Shown here piece after piece: positions 26,193-34,681 of a stretch of DNA of 64,000 nt. The first letter of the stretch is position 1, and every line of letters starts with the position of its first letter. The stretch is from Magnetaquicoccus sp039908525 (GTDB lineage Bacteria > Pseudomonadota > Magnetococcia > Magnetococcales > Magnetaquicoccaceae): contig JAMOAY010000005.1 of assembly GCA_039908525.1 (NCBI GenBank), positions 1 to 64,000 on the forward strand. Reading direction: 5' to 3'. The notes below the pieces were generated by a model. The model made no database searches. It worked only from the letters and a program-made list of their open reading frames with translations, and was not told the origin of the DNA. Made by a program: the position numbers and the translations under genes.

Positions 26193-27422
26193 ATGTTGAC
26201 ACACCCCCGCAAGAGCGTTGCCGAACAGATGCGCATTCTGCAACGCGGCATCGCCCAGCTGATTTCGGCGGCCGAGCTGGAAGAAAAACTGAACCGTTCC
26301 GCTGCAAGCGGTGTACCACTGCGCATCAAGGCCGGTTTTGATCCCACCGCCTCCGACCTCCATCTGGGGCACACGGTCCTGTTGCAGAAGATGCGCCAGT
26401 TCCAGGAGTTGGGACACGAGGTGATCTTCCTGATCGGCGATTTTACCGGTCGCATCGGCGATCCCACCGGCAAGAACATCACCCGCCAACCCCTGACCCC
26501 CGAACAGGTGACCGCCAACGCCCAGACCTACCAGGAGCAGGTGTTTCACATCCTGGACCGGGAAAGGACCCGGGTGGCCTTCAACAGCAGCTGGATGGAA
26601 CCGTTCACCGCCGCCGGCATGATCCAGCTGGCGGCCAGACATACCGTGGCCCGCATGCTGGAGCGGGAGGATTTCGCCAACCGTTATCGGCAGGGCCAGC
26701 CCATCGCCATCCACGAGTTTCTCTACCCCCTGGTGCAGGGCTATGACTCGGTGGTGCTGCAGGCCGATGTGGAGCTGGGGGGCACCGATCAGACCTTCAA
26801 CCTGCTGGTCGGACGGGAGCTGCAGCGGGATTATGGTCAGGCTCCGCAGTGTGTGCTGACCATGCCCATCCTGGAGGGGCTGGATGGGGTCAACAAAATG
26901 TCAAAATCCTTGGGGAACTTTATCGCCATCCAGGATCCCCCCGACGAGATGTTCGGCAAGTTGATGTCTCTCTCCGACCCCTTGATGTGGCGCTATTACG
27001 AGCTGCTCTCCTCCCGGGACATGCGGGAGCTGGAAACGCTGCGCGCCCAGGTCGAGGCCGGCAGCTTCCATCCCATGGAGGCCAAGAAACAGTTGGCCGA
27101 GGAGCTGACCGGTCGCTACCACGGCCCCCAGCGGGCCCAACAGGCCCGGGAGAGATTTGTCGAGGTCTTTGGCAACAAAGGGTTGCCGGAGGAGATCGAA
27201 ACGGTATCTCTTGCCACCGCAGGGGTGGGGCTGGGCCTGGCGGCCGCCCTTGCCCAGGCGGGGCTGGTCAGCTCCAACAGCGAGGCGTTCCGCATGATTC
27301 AGCAACAGGCTGTTTCGGTCAACGGCAGCAAAGTCACCGACAACCGCCTGCTGCTGCAGGCCGGGGGGGAGTATCTGCTGCGGGTGGGCAAGCGTCGTTT
27401 CGTGCGCCTGACCCTGACGTGA
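26193..27422 (+). CDS. tyrS: tyrosyl-tRNA synthetase, KMSKS (TyrZ-like) type
   Basis: The class I motifs are DLHLGHTVLL (HIGH) and NKMSKSLGNF. E. coli TyrS has KFGKT, so the KMSKS form places this with the TyrZ-like branch. A C-terminal S4 RNA-binding domain follows (SNSEAFRMIQQQAVSVNGSKV). Length is 409 residues from the ATG at 26193; the in-frame ATG at 26175 would add six. Its stop overlaps the GTG start proposed for the DUF3108 gene (GTGA). Confidence 0.95.
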   Translation: MLTHPRKSVAEQMRILQRGIAQLISAAELEEKLNRSAASGVPLRIKAGFDPTASDLHLGHTVLLQKMRQFQELGHEVIFLIGDFTGRIGDPTGKNITRQPLTPEQVTANAQTYQEQVFHILDRERTRVAFNSSWMEPFTAAGMIQLAARHTVARMLEREDFANRYRQGQPIAIHEFLYPLVQGYDSVVLQADVELGGTDQTFNLLVGRELQRDYGQAPQCVLTMPILEGLDGVNKMSKSLGNFIAIQDPPDEMFGKLMSLSDPLMWRYYELLSSRDMRELETLRAQVEAGSFHPMEAKKQLAEELTGRYHGPQRAQQARERFVEVFGNKGLPEEIETVSLATAGVGLGLAAALAQAGLVSSNSEAFRMIQQQAVSVNGSKVTDNRLLLQAGGEYLLRVGKRRFVRLTLT

Positions 27423-28243
27423 GGGGCAACCCACCCAGGCAGCGCGTTGGCCTGATCCGCATCTGCGGGATGCTGTTGCTGGCGGGACAGATGGCGTGCG
27501 CCCTCCCGTCGGCCTGCGGGGCGGAGGAGGGGGGGCCTCTGGGCGCTGCCACGGGGGAGTGGCTCCATTTCCAGGTGCGCTGGTTGGGCATCCCGTCGGG
27601 GGAGGCCACCCTGCAGCTGGAGGTGGGCGAACGGGGGAACTATTCCGTGCAGGCCAGCGTGGCCAGCATCGGCGCGGCGCGGGTGCTGCGGGCCATCGAT
27701 GACCGCCTGACGGCCGAGGGGCAACGGCAACGCGCCGACTTTGTCCCCCGGCACTCTGCCAAGGAGCAGCTGCGCAGCGATCACAGCAAATGGATCGGCT
27801 ATCTGTTCGACCGGGAGATGCGGCAGGTGGTGCGCCGGGTGCGGGCCCGCCAGGGAGAGGAAGAGCGCCCGGAGGAGCGGTTGCCCATTCCGTTGGCCTC
27901 GGATCGGGTGCGCGATCCCCTGAGCGCCTTCTATGCCCTGCGCGCCCAATCGGAACTGCTGCCCGGTCATAGCCTGGAACGGTTGATTGTCGATGGGGAA
28001 AAGGTATACTGCCTCTCCATCACCCCCGGCAGCCGTCAGCGCATGCAGACGGCGCTGGGCGATTTCACGGTGATTCCGCTGCAGGTCGCCGTGGACAATT
28101 CGGAGCTGTTCCGCCAGAGGGGGCCGATCCTCATCTGGTTGACCGATGACGCGCGGCGCATGCCCATACGGGTGGAGGCGCAGTTGGCGTTTGGCGCGGT
28201 GGTGGCCGAACTGGCGGCGTTCGAGGCGGGCAATGGGGGGTGA
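27419..28243 (+). CDS. secreted DUF3108-type protein
   Basis: The 274-residue protein, read from the GTG overlapping the tyrS stop, has a basic N-terminus and a hydrophobic stretch (GMLLLAGQMACALPSACG), consistent with a signal peptide. The mature part has LHFQVRWLGIPSGEATLQL, then KWIGYLFDREMRQVV, and near the end GPILIWLTDDARRMPIRVEA. This is the pattern of DUF3108 periplasmic beta-rich proteins, which often lie near envelope genes. The function is unknown. The alternative start is ATG 27470. kdsB follows directly. Confidence 0.8.
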   Translation: MRGNPPRQRVGLIRICGMLLLAGQMACALPSACGAEEGGPLGAATGEWLHFQVRWLGIPSGEATLQLEVGERGNYSVQASVASIGAARVLRAIDDRLTAEGQRQRADFVPRHSAKEQLRSDHSKWIGYLFDREMRQVVRRVRARQGEEERPEERLPIPLASDRVRDPLSAFYALRAQSELLPGHSLERLIVDGEKVYCLSITPGSRQRMQTALGDFTVIPLQVAVDNSELFRQRGPILIWLTDDARRMPIRVEAQLAFGAVVAELAAFEAGNGG

Positions 28244-28272
28244 ATAGTGATCTTTTTGAGTGTTTTTCAACC

Positions 28273-29031
28273 ATGAGCAGCAGCGACGCCACCGTGGTCA
28301 TCATTCCGGCGCGCTTCGCCTCCAGCCGTCTGCCCGGCAAACCCCTGCTGGACCTGGGGGGCAAACCGATGATCCGCCATGTCTATGAACGGGCCATGCA
28401 GGCCGACGTGGCGGCGGTCTGGGTGGCCACCGACGATCTGCGCATCTACGACGCGGTGCTGGCCTTTGGGGGTCGCGCCATGATGACCTCCGCCGACCAC
28501 CTCTCCGGTACCGACCGGGTGGCGGAGGCGGCCCGTGCTTTGGATGCCGCCATCGTGGTGAATGTACAGGGCGATGAACCGTTGCTGGAGCCGCACCTGA
28601 TTGACCGGGTGGCCGCCCCGTTGCGGCAGGACCCCGCGCTGGAGATGGCCACCGTGGCCCATCCGTTGCGGGACGAGAGAGAAAGCCGGGATCCCAACGT
28701 GGTCAAGGTGGTCTGTGACCGGCGGGGTTTGGCCCTCTACTTCTCCCGGTCGCCCATCCCCTTTGATCGGGAGGCCCCGGCGACCGTTGCCGATGGCCAG
28801 GGCTTGGCCATGCCCCTCTTGCGGCATGTCGGCCTGTATGCCTATCGGGCCGATTTTTTGCAAACTTTCGCCCGCTTGCCCCCCACCGAACTGGAACAGC
28901 GCGAGCGGTTGGAACAGTTGCGGGCCCTGGAGCATGGCCACGCCATCCGGGTGGTGGTGGCCGACGGGGCGGCCATCGGGGTGGATACCCCGGCCGATGC
29001 GCAGCGGGTGCGCCAATTGTTGGAGCGATAG
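28273..29031 (+). CDS. kdsB: 3-deoxy-manno-octulosonate cytidylyltransferase
   Basis: KdsB activates Kdo to CMP-Kdo for lipopolysaccharide core synthesis. The 252-residue protein has the nucleotide-binding start VIIPARFASSRLPGKPL, the VNVQGDEPLLEP motif, YFSRSPIPFDR and GVDTPADAQRV at the end. The ATG at 28273 fits the family; an in-frame GTG at 28240 overlapping the previous stop would add 11 residues. It indicates an LPS-bearing outer membrane. Confidence 0.96.
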   Translation: MSSSDATVVIIPARFASSRLPGKPLLDLGGKPMIRHVYERAMQADVAAVWVATDDLRIYDAVLAFGGRAMMTSADHLSGTDRVAEAARALDAAIVVNVQGDEPLLEPHLIDRVAAPLRQDPALEMATVAHPLRDERESRDPNVVKVVCDRRGLALYFSRSPIPFDREAPATVADGQGLAMPLLRHVGLYAYRADFLQTFARLPPTELEQRERLEQLRALEHGHAIRVVVADGAAIGVDTPADAQRVRQLLER

Positions 29032-29035
29032 AGCG

Positions 29036-29725
29036 ATGAGAATCTTGCACCGTGCTTCTGTTTCCTCCGCAGGACGACTGTTGGTCGGTCTGTGCCTGTC
29101 GGGGTGGCTGTTGGGGGGGTGCGGTTCGCTGCCCACTGCGGACGATCGTCTGCACATCTCCCAGATCAACATCAACGACGCCTGCGCCATCTTTCAGGGG
29201 CGTCGCAGTTGGTATCAGGTGATGGACAAAGCCTACCAGAAGTGGGGCACGCCGGTTCCCGTGCAGTTGGCCATCATCCATCAGGAGTCCCGTTTCCGTT
29301 CGGATGCCCGACCGTTGAGCAAAGGGAAAATGTTGGGCTTTCTGCCCGGTCAGCGTCTCTCCTCGGCCCTCGGGTATGCCCAGGCCCTGGATGGCACCTG
29401 GGCCAACTATCGACAGCAGACCGGCAACCATCGTGCCGACCGGGAGGATTTCCGCGACGCGGTGGATTTTATCGGTTGGTACAACCATGTCAGCTATAAA
29501 AAACTCTCCATCTCCAAAAGGGACGCCCGCAATCTCTACCTGGCCTATCACGAGGGGCATGGGGGCTATGCGGCCAAAAGTTATCGCAAAAAATCCTGGT
29601 TGATACGGGTGGCGGCCAAGGTGGAGCGCAATGCGGAGCGCTATGGCAACCAGTTGGTCCGTTGCCAGGATTCCTTGACAACCAGCAATGAAACCGAGAA
29701 CAACTGGTCCATCTGGCCGTTCTAG
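29036..29725 (+). CDS. lipoprotein with lytic transglycosylase (SLT) fold
   Basis: The signal sequence ends in the lipobox LLGGC (Cys29), so the 229-residue protein is probably lipid-anchored. The mature domain has AIIHQESRF with the catalytic Glu84 of lysozyme-like transglycosylases, SALGYAQALDGTWANY, and the later YHEGHGGY segment. This pattern fits the SLT/EmtA-like group that cleaves peptidoglycan to 1,6-anhydro products. The ATG is four bases after the kdsB stop, so the two are cotranscribed. Confidence 0.88.
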   Translation: MRILHRASVSSAGRLLVGLCLSGWLLGGCGSLPTADDRLHISQININDACAIFQGRRSWYQVMDKAYQKWGTPVPVQLAIIHQESRFRSDARPLSKGKMLGFLPGQRLSSALGYAQALDGTWANYRQQTGNHRADREDFRDAVDFIGWYNHVSYKKLSISKRDARNLYLAYHEGHGGYAAKSYRKKSWLIRVAAKVERNAERYGNQLVRCQDSLTTSNETENNWSIWPF

Positions 29726-29771
29726 CGGGCTGGACGGATCGCATGCATGCAACCCCTGGCGGAGGAGACCG

Positions 29772-30566
29772 ATGTCTGAAAAGAGCCCCTTGAGGCGGGA
29801 TGGCCAGGCCGGCCAGCCCGTCATGGAAGAGTCAGAATATCTGCAACAGATCAAGCCATTGCATATTGAACTGGTCAAAATGCAAAACTGGGTCAAGGCC
29901 AACGGGTTGCGTCTCGTGGTTCTGTTCGAGGGGCGGGACACCTCCGGCAAGGGGGGTACCGTCAAGCGGTTGACCGAGCACATGAACCCGCGCGGCTGCC
30001 GGGTGGTCGCCCTGGACAAGCCTTCGGTACAGGAGCAGAGCCAGTGGTATCTGCAACGCTATATACACCATCTGCCTTCTGCCGGGGAGATTGTGCTGTT
30101 CGACCGCAGCTGGTACACCCGTGCGGGTGTGGAACAGGTCATGGGCTATTGCAGCAAGAAGGAGCTGGAGGAGTTTCTGCGCAGCGTGCCGGCCTTTGAA
30201 TGCATGTTGCTCAACGCCGGCATTCTGTTGTTCAAGTTTTACTTTTCGGTCAGTCGGGAGGAGCAGCGTCGCCGTCTGGAACGGCGCAGCAAGGATCCCT
30301 TGCGCTGGCGGGCGCCCAGCCCGGTGGAAAGGGAGGCGCAGAAGAGATGGCGCGCCTACACGCTGGCCAAGGAGGCCATCTTCGCCCGTTCGTCCACGCC
30401 CGAGGCGCCCTGGATGATCATCAAATCGGACGACAAGAGGCGTGCCCGCGTCGAGTGCACACGCTATCTGCTCAGTCAGCTGCCCTATGCGGACAAAGAG
30501 GAGGCTGTCTTGCACCATGATCCGACCGTGGTGCGCACGGTGGCGGAGGAGATGGGGATCGATTGA
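29772..30566 (+). CDS. ppk2: polyphosphate kinase 2
   Basis: PPK2 transfers phosphate between polyphosphate and nucleotides. The 264-residue protein has a Walker A (FEGRDTSGKGGT, about residues 52-63), Walker B (VLFDRSWYTRAGVEQVMGYC) and the lid region (RSKDPLRWRAPSPVER, KRWRAYTLAKE) of the class I one-domain PPK2 enzymes. The ATG at 29772 follows GGAGGAG at an ideal distance. It continues the plus-strand run from kdsB. Confidence 0.95.
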   Translation: MSEKSPLRRDGQAGQPVMEESEYLQQIKPLHIELVKMQNWVKANGLRLVVLFEGRDTSGKGGTVKRLTEHMNPRGCRVVALDKPSVQEQSQWYLQRYIHHLPSAGEIVLFDRSWYTRAGVEQVMGYCSKKELEEFLRSVPAFECMLLNAGILLFKFYFSVSREEQRRRLERRSKDPLRWRAPSPVEREAQKRWRAYTLAKEAIFARSSTPEAPWMIIKSDDKRRARVECTRYLLSQLPYADKEEAVLHHDPTVVRTVAEEMGID

Positions 30567-30596
30567 GGCGTTCACAGCCCGTGCAAGGGGAAATCG

Positions 30597-32177
30597 ATGG
30601 ATGAGGAACTCCAGAGTTTCATGGACACCATGCTCCACCTGCATACGGAGCAGAAGATGGACGCGCTGGCGCGGCACATGGCCGACGACTCCCTCTCGCT
30701 GGAACACCGGTTGTCGGTTCTCGATGCCCTGCTCCGGCAGCGAGAGTTATGGTTGGCTTTTGTCTTTGCACTGTCTCTGGAGGCCACGGGCCATCAGCAT
30801 TGGTTGATCAGCCTCTCCTTGAGTTTTGGTGGCCTGCTGTACGGTTCCCGATCGGAACATACCCGCGCCATACCCCTGCTGCGTGAGCAGTGCCAGGGAT
30901 TTGCGATCGAACAACGCGAACAGGCATTCACGATCATCTCTGCGGTCATGGCAGATCAGATCCGTCTCCGCGCCAGCGAACCCAACGCAGAAAAAGATAT
31001 GGTTTATCTGCTGGAAATTTGCAAGGCGGTCATCCCCTCCTTGCGGACATGGTTTGATTGGACAGCATCCGTGCCTGATGTAACGCCTGAGACGTTGCGC
31101 CAACAAAAGATTGCGGCCGCCCCCCCCACCCTCTACCCGTTGCCCGCCAACAGGAGGCCACGTCGTGTTGTGCTCTCCATGCCCGACAGCTATTTTGTGC
31201 ATCGTCTCCAGACGGCCATGCTGACGTATGGCTATCAGGTGACTGTGCGCTATATCAGCGGGGGTTCCGGAACGGATCTGTTGGTCGATCCGATCTCTGT
31301 CATCAAGCTTTGCCAAATGACCGGTGCAGAGTTGCTTGTCTTGCGCGCTGATCAGATGATGGCCCATCTCATTCTGTTCCATGCCATGCTGATCCGGCTG
31401 CGACAGCTGATGCCGGACCTGAAAATCATGCTGGTCTCCATTGATTCCTGGACATTACAGGCAGGATTGGAGGGTGAAAGACCGATCATCTCCATTGACC
31501 CATTCTATGTCAGAGTACTCTCTTTGCTGGATGGGATCTGGGAATCCGATTCGCCTTTCCTGGAGACATGGAATCTCCCTGTCTTTTCAAATAAAGTGTT
31601 GCACGCCCCGTTGCCCCACGCGGGTCATATAGGGCCACCGGATCCTCCCATGCTGGCCAGAATGTCTTATATAGGCAGTGTGCACAGCACAGTCCACTGG
31701 CACCGCTCCTTTTGGCAACTGGCCACGCGGCTCCTCAATGTGCCTGTAGAGTATCAACAACATTCCTTCGTGGATACGGCAGGCTTCGCGAAAAAAGAGA
31801 GCGAAGAGTCCATGAAAGGTGTTCACTCTCTCATCACTTACAATAATCATAAAGCTTTCATCCATCGCTCGACGGTCATCGTCAACTTGACGAGAAAACC
31901 GAATCTTGCGTGTATCGTCACCAATCGCAGCTTTGAAGTGCCTCTGAATGGTGCACTGCTGGTTCAGGAATTCGCGCCGGGCATGCACCATTATTTCACG
32001 CCCGGTGAGCACTACCTGGAGTTCCGCTCTGTGGCGGAGTTGTCCGCCATTGCCCGTTTTATCGCGGAACATCCGGAGGATGCCGAGGAGATCCGCCGCT
32101 GTGGCAGCGCCTTTGCGCGCGAGCATTACAGCGATGAAAAGTTGATTGGCTATCTGGATAAGTTTCTGTGGCCGTGA
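30597..32177 (+). CDS. glycosyltransferase-like protein (CgeB-type C-terminus)
   Basis: The 526-residue protein has a helical N-terminal 200 residues of unknown kind. A Rossmann-like middle starts at RRVVLSMPDSYFVHRLQTAM, and the C-terminal domain reads VNLTRKPNLACIVTNRSFE, LLVQEFAPGMHHYFTPGEHYLEF and then SVAELSAIARFIAEHPEDAE. That last part matches the nucleotide-sugar-binding half of group 1 / CgeB-like glycosyltransferases (Glyco_trans_1_2). Substrate unknown; candidates include surface polysaccharide or flagellin. It starts 30 bp after ppk2 with a weak ribosome-binding site (GGGGAAA). Confidence 0.75.
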   Translation: MDEELQSFMDTMLHLHTEQKMDALARHMADDSLSLEHRLSVLDALLRQRELWLAFVFALSLEATGHQHWLISLSLSFGGLLYGSRSEHTRAIPLLREQCQGFAIEQREQAFTIISAVMADQIRLRASEPNAEKDMVYLLEICKAVIPSLRTWFDWTASVPDVTPETLRQQKIAAAPPTLYPLPANRRPRRVVLSMPDSYFVHRLQTAMLTYGYQVTVRYISGGSGTDLLVDPISVIKLCQMTGAELLVLRADQMMAHLILFHAMLIRLRQLMPDLKIMLVSIDSWTLQAGLEGERPIISIDPFYVRVLSLLDGIWESDSPFLETWNLPVFSNKVLHAPLPHAGHIGPPDPPMLARMSYIGSVHSTVHWHRSFWQLATRLLNVPVEYQQHSFVDTAGFAKKESEESMKGVHSLITYNNHKAFIHRSTVIVNLTRKPNLACIVTNRSFEVPLNGALLVQEFAPGMHHYFTPGEHYLEFRSVAELSAIARFIAEHPEDAEEIRRCGSAFAREHYSDEKLIGYLDKFLWP

Positions 32178-32246
32178 CAGGGCATTCCGTGATACACAGC
32201 GCAAGAAGTGGCCGGTCAATCCTCCAGGGTGAACCACACTCTGGAG

Positions 32247-32531
32247 TCAAGACGGTTCCGCCAGCACACCCTCCAGCGTTGTGGCATCCAGTATCCGCAA
32301 ACTCCACTCCTCCAGGGTAGACAGACCAGCCTTGGCAATTTTGTCGCTGGCCCAGGCGGGCAGGTTGCCAAAGCGGCGTTGGAGTTGGCGGGTCAGGATG
32401 TTGGCCTCGCCTTTTTGCTCGCCTTTTTGCTCGCCTTTTTGCTCGCCAATCCGCTCGCCTTCCTGAATACCGGCCAGCCATCCTTTCTGCTCAATATCCC
32501 TCGACCATTTTTCGACGTGTGTCGCCAACAT
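32247..32531 (-). CDS. candidate intragenic C-terminal product (RpnS-like)
   Basis: Inside the Rpn gene, AGGAGGTGG (plus-strand coordinates 32537-32545) lies eight bases before an in-frame ATG (32529-32531, MLATHVEKW). This is a better ribosome-binding site than that of the full gene. The product would be 94 residues: one helix, the EQKG repeats and the DUF4351-like domain. In enterobacterial Rpn systems (Zhong and colleagues, PNAS 2023), such separately translated C-terminal products inhibit the toxic full-length nuclease. The analogy is inference. Confidence 0.5.
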   Translation of the reverse strand: MLATHVEKWSRDIEQKGWLAGIQEGERIGEQKGEQKGEQKGEANILTRQLQRRFGNLPAWASDKIAKAGLSTLEEWSLRILDATTLEGVLAEPS

Positions 32532-33272
32532 GTTCACCACCTCCTCAAGCTCTTCGGGAATGCGCGGCAGGGAATGCGGACCCTTGAACCGCTCCAACCC
32601 AACGGCCAACAATTCGCGGAACAGCCGCTTTACCGGCGGGCCTTCCGGGTGCTTGGCAAACCACTCCACCAGGTCACGACTGGCATCCAGAATCGACGCC
32701 GGACTGCCTGGATGTCCGATGCGGAAGAATATGGCCGTCAGGGACTGCAAGCCCTTCAACGCCTCCTCTGGAAAACGCCCCTCATCTACGACATGATACC
32801 GCATCTCCGGTTGGTATTTCCACAACAGAGATCCGGCAGGCAGACGAATCAGCTCCCGCAGACTGGTTGCTGCATCCCATCGCGGTTCGCCGTTGAACAC
32901 AACAACAGGAAGAACCGGCGGCAAGCCGTCCGTCGGTTTCAGCTTGCGTTCATCCACCAACTGCTGGTAGAGCAGACCGGTGTAGACATCCAGGCGCAGC
33001 ACCATCCATTCGTCCATTTCGGACTGGAACTCCAGCAACAGCAGCAAAAACAGGCTGCCACCGGCACGAATGGGGATCTCCCAGACGATGTCACCCCTCC
33101 TTCGCTGGCCCGTCTTGGCGGTGAATTTGGTATTCAACCGCCGCATCCGAGACAGGTCAAGTTCCGCCAGGAGGTCGGGATCCAGAAAATTCCGCAGCAG
33201 ATCGGCCACCATCTCCGGGTGAGCGAAGAGACGATGATAGATCGAGTCGGCGGTGTGGGTGGTGTCAGGCAT
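32247..33272 (-). CDS. Rpn-family nuclease (transposase_31 type) behind the STAND pair
   Basis: The 341-residue protein has the YhgA/transposase_31 N-terminus (YHRLFAHPEMVADLLRNFL), active-site elements GDIVW and LLLEFQSEMD (D...E-x-Q) and PVVVFNGE. A spacer of QEGERIGEQKGEQKGEQKG precedes the shared C-terminal domain (LTRQLQRRFGNLPAW, WSLRILDATTLEGV). It starts only 33 nt after the stop of the smaller STAND gene on the same strand, so the three genes probably form one transcript. An internal start with a strong Shine-Dalgarno is listed separately. Rpn proteins cut DNA and can restrict phages. Confidence 0.9.
   Translation of the reverse strand: MPDTTHTADSIYHRLFAHPEMVADLLRNFLDPDLLAELDLSRMRRLNTKFTAKTGQRRRGDIVWEIPIRAGGSLFLLLLLEFQSEMDEWMVLRLDVYTGLLYQQLVDERKLKPTDGLPPVLPVVVFNGEPRWDAATSLRELIRLPAGSLLWKYQPEMRYHVVDEGRFPEEALKGLQSLTAIFFRIGHPGSPASILDASRDLVEWFAKHPEGPPVKRLFRELLAVGLERFKGPHSLPRIPEELEEVVNMLATHVEKWSRDIEQKGWLAGIQEGERIGEQKGEQKGEQKGEANILTRQLQRRFGNLPAWASDKIAKAGLSTLEEWSLRILDATTLEGVLAEPS
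32409..32444 (-). repeat. 12-bp tandem repeat, 3 copies, encodes EQKG
   Basis: Read on the minus strand, GAGCAAAAAGGC is present three times without change, in frame with the Rpn gene. Confidence 0.9.
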
Positions 33273-33305
33273 AGGCGGATGTCTCGTCTGATATGCGCCG
33301 ACACC

Positions 33306-34667
33306 TTACAGGCGCCGACAACACGCCTGCACCAAAGGATGCACCCGCCATCCCCCATCACAGACGGTCCACAATCCCGCCTGCTGCACCTCGACACACA
33401 AGGCGGCGAACGACGGGGCATCCAACGCCAACAACGGTTGTGCCACGGGGAGTACACGACAGAGATCCCGCAGACCGGCCTCCGTCACAGGCCGCTCCGA
33501 CCTTCCCGCCACACGCAACAACAAGGCTTGCAACCCATCCCCGGGCCAGAGCACCGTCTCGTAGTGGTGCAACACCCTCGCCAACTGCACCTCCACCTCA
33601 CCCCCGGCCCACAGCGGCGACAACTCCTCCCGGTTGGCCAGACTGCCCTGATAATACCGGGACACCAGACGACCGAGCAGGGTCAACAGCAAGGGATGGC
33701 CCCGCACCCCCTTGACCAGCGGACGGAGATCGGCAAACCTGCCCCGCACCCCCAACTCGTGCAGCAGTTGGGTGGCCTCGTTCTCTTTCAGACCGTCCAC
33801 CACACAGGCCCGGTACACCCCCCCCGCTTCGGGCGCCAACCCGATACCGGATGGCGTCCCGGCCAGCAGCAGCAAAGCGTGAGGCCAGTGGCCACCCCCC
33901 ATCTCCGCACGGGTCGACAGATGCAGCAGGGCCTGCATGCCAGGATCGGCCATCCCCGTCAACCGCTCGACCCCCTCCAGCGCCAGCAGAGCCGGCTGTT
34001 GCGCGAGCCCCTGCAGCAGACGGCGGGCCCGCTCCTCCGAGGCCCCCGGCATGGGCTCCGGCAGCCCCAGAAAGGCAAAAGCCTGGCTGAAGAACGGTCC
34101 GGAACCCTCTGCCGGGTCCAGGCACGACCAGAACAAAACAGGCAACGGCCCCTCCGCACGGCACCGCTCCCCCCAATAGCGCAACAGACGGCGCTTGCCC
34201 ATCCCGTCGGCGCCCTCCAGACCCACCACCGCCACCTGGGGATCCCGCAGAGCGGTATCCAACAGGGTCAGCTGTTTCTGGCGACCCACCCAGGGCTCCT
34301 GGGCAGGCAGGCGGGATGGATCCTGCTGCACAGGAGAGGCGACAGGAGGCGCCACCGACGGCGCCGCATCCGGTACGGCAACCGCTGCCGCCATCTCCGG
34401 CGCCGCACCCTGCCGCCGCCGACCCGATGGGCTCTCCGCAGCCCGACGCATGATCTCCGCCCGGCGGGCCAACAGGCGATCGCGACGTCGCAGAAGTGCA
34501 TAGATCAGCCCCAGGAGGGCGGCCACCATGAGCAGGGTGACGGTGTGCCGCGCGACAAAGGGTTCGATGCGCTCCGTCAACGCCAGCAGCCACGCCCCCT
34601 CCCCGAACGGGAACAGGCCCTCTGTGAGCAGGGAAAACGATCCACGTGGGTCCATGAAATCATGCAT
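33306..34667 (-). CDS. membrane-anchored STAND-like protein with eroded P-loop
   Basis: The 453-residue protein has one membrane segment (about 41-60) followed by RRRDRLLARR, so the bulk is cytoplasmic. An alanine/proline-rich linker leads to an NTPase-like domain: GLEGADGMGKRR (about 149-160), LLALEGVERL, LLLLAGTPSG and a winged-helix-like end (GWRVHPLVQACCRRL). It aligns along its length with residues 165-620 of the neighbouring 977-residue protein but lacks that protein's repeat tail. The P-loop has GKR where GK[ST] is expected, and Walker B has Glu for Asp, so ATP use is doubtful. It lies 14 nt after the larger gene. Confidence 0.75.
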   Translation of the reverse strand: MHDFMDPRGSFSLLTEGLFPFGEGAWLLALTERIEPFVARHTVTLLMVAALLGLIYALLRRRDRLLARRAEIMRRAAESPSGRRRQGAAPEMAAAVAVPDAAPSVAPPVASPVQQDPSRLPAQEPWVGRQKQLTLLDTALRDPQVAVVGLEGADGMGKRRLLRYWGERCRAEGPLPVLFWSCLDPAEGSGPFFSQAFAFLGLPEPMPGASEERARRLLQGLAQQPALLALEGVERLTGMADPGMQALLHLSTRAEMGGGHWPHALLLLAGTPSGIGLAPEAGGVYRACVVDGLKENEATQLLHELGVRGRFADLRPLVKGVRGHPLLLTLLGRLVSRYYQGSLANREELSPLWAGGEVEVQLARVLHHYETVLWPGDGLQALLLRVAGRSERPVTEAGLRDLCRVLPVAQPLLALDAPSFAALCVEVQQAGLWTVCDGGWRVHPLVQACCRRL

Positions 34668-34681
34668 CGGTTGGTCTCGTT

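Noticed and set aside
33306..34593. alternative minus-strand frame 33598-34593 in the STAND region
   Set aside because: Gly/Ala/Arg-rich frame-shifted shadow; the chosen frame aligns with the neighbouring STAND protein.
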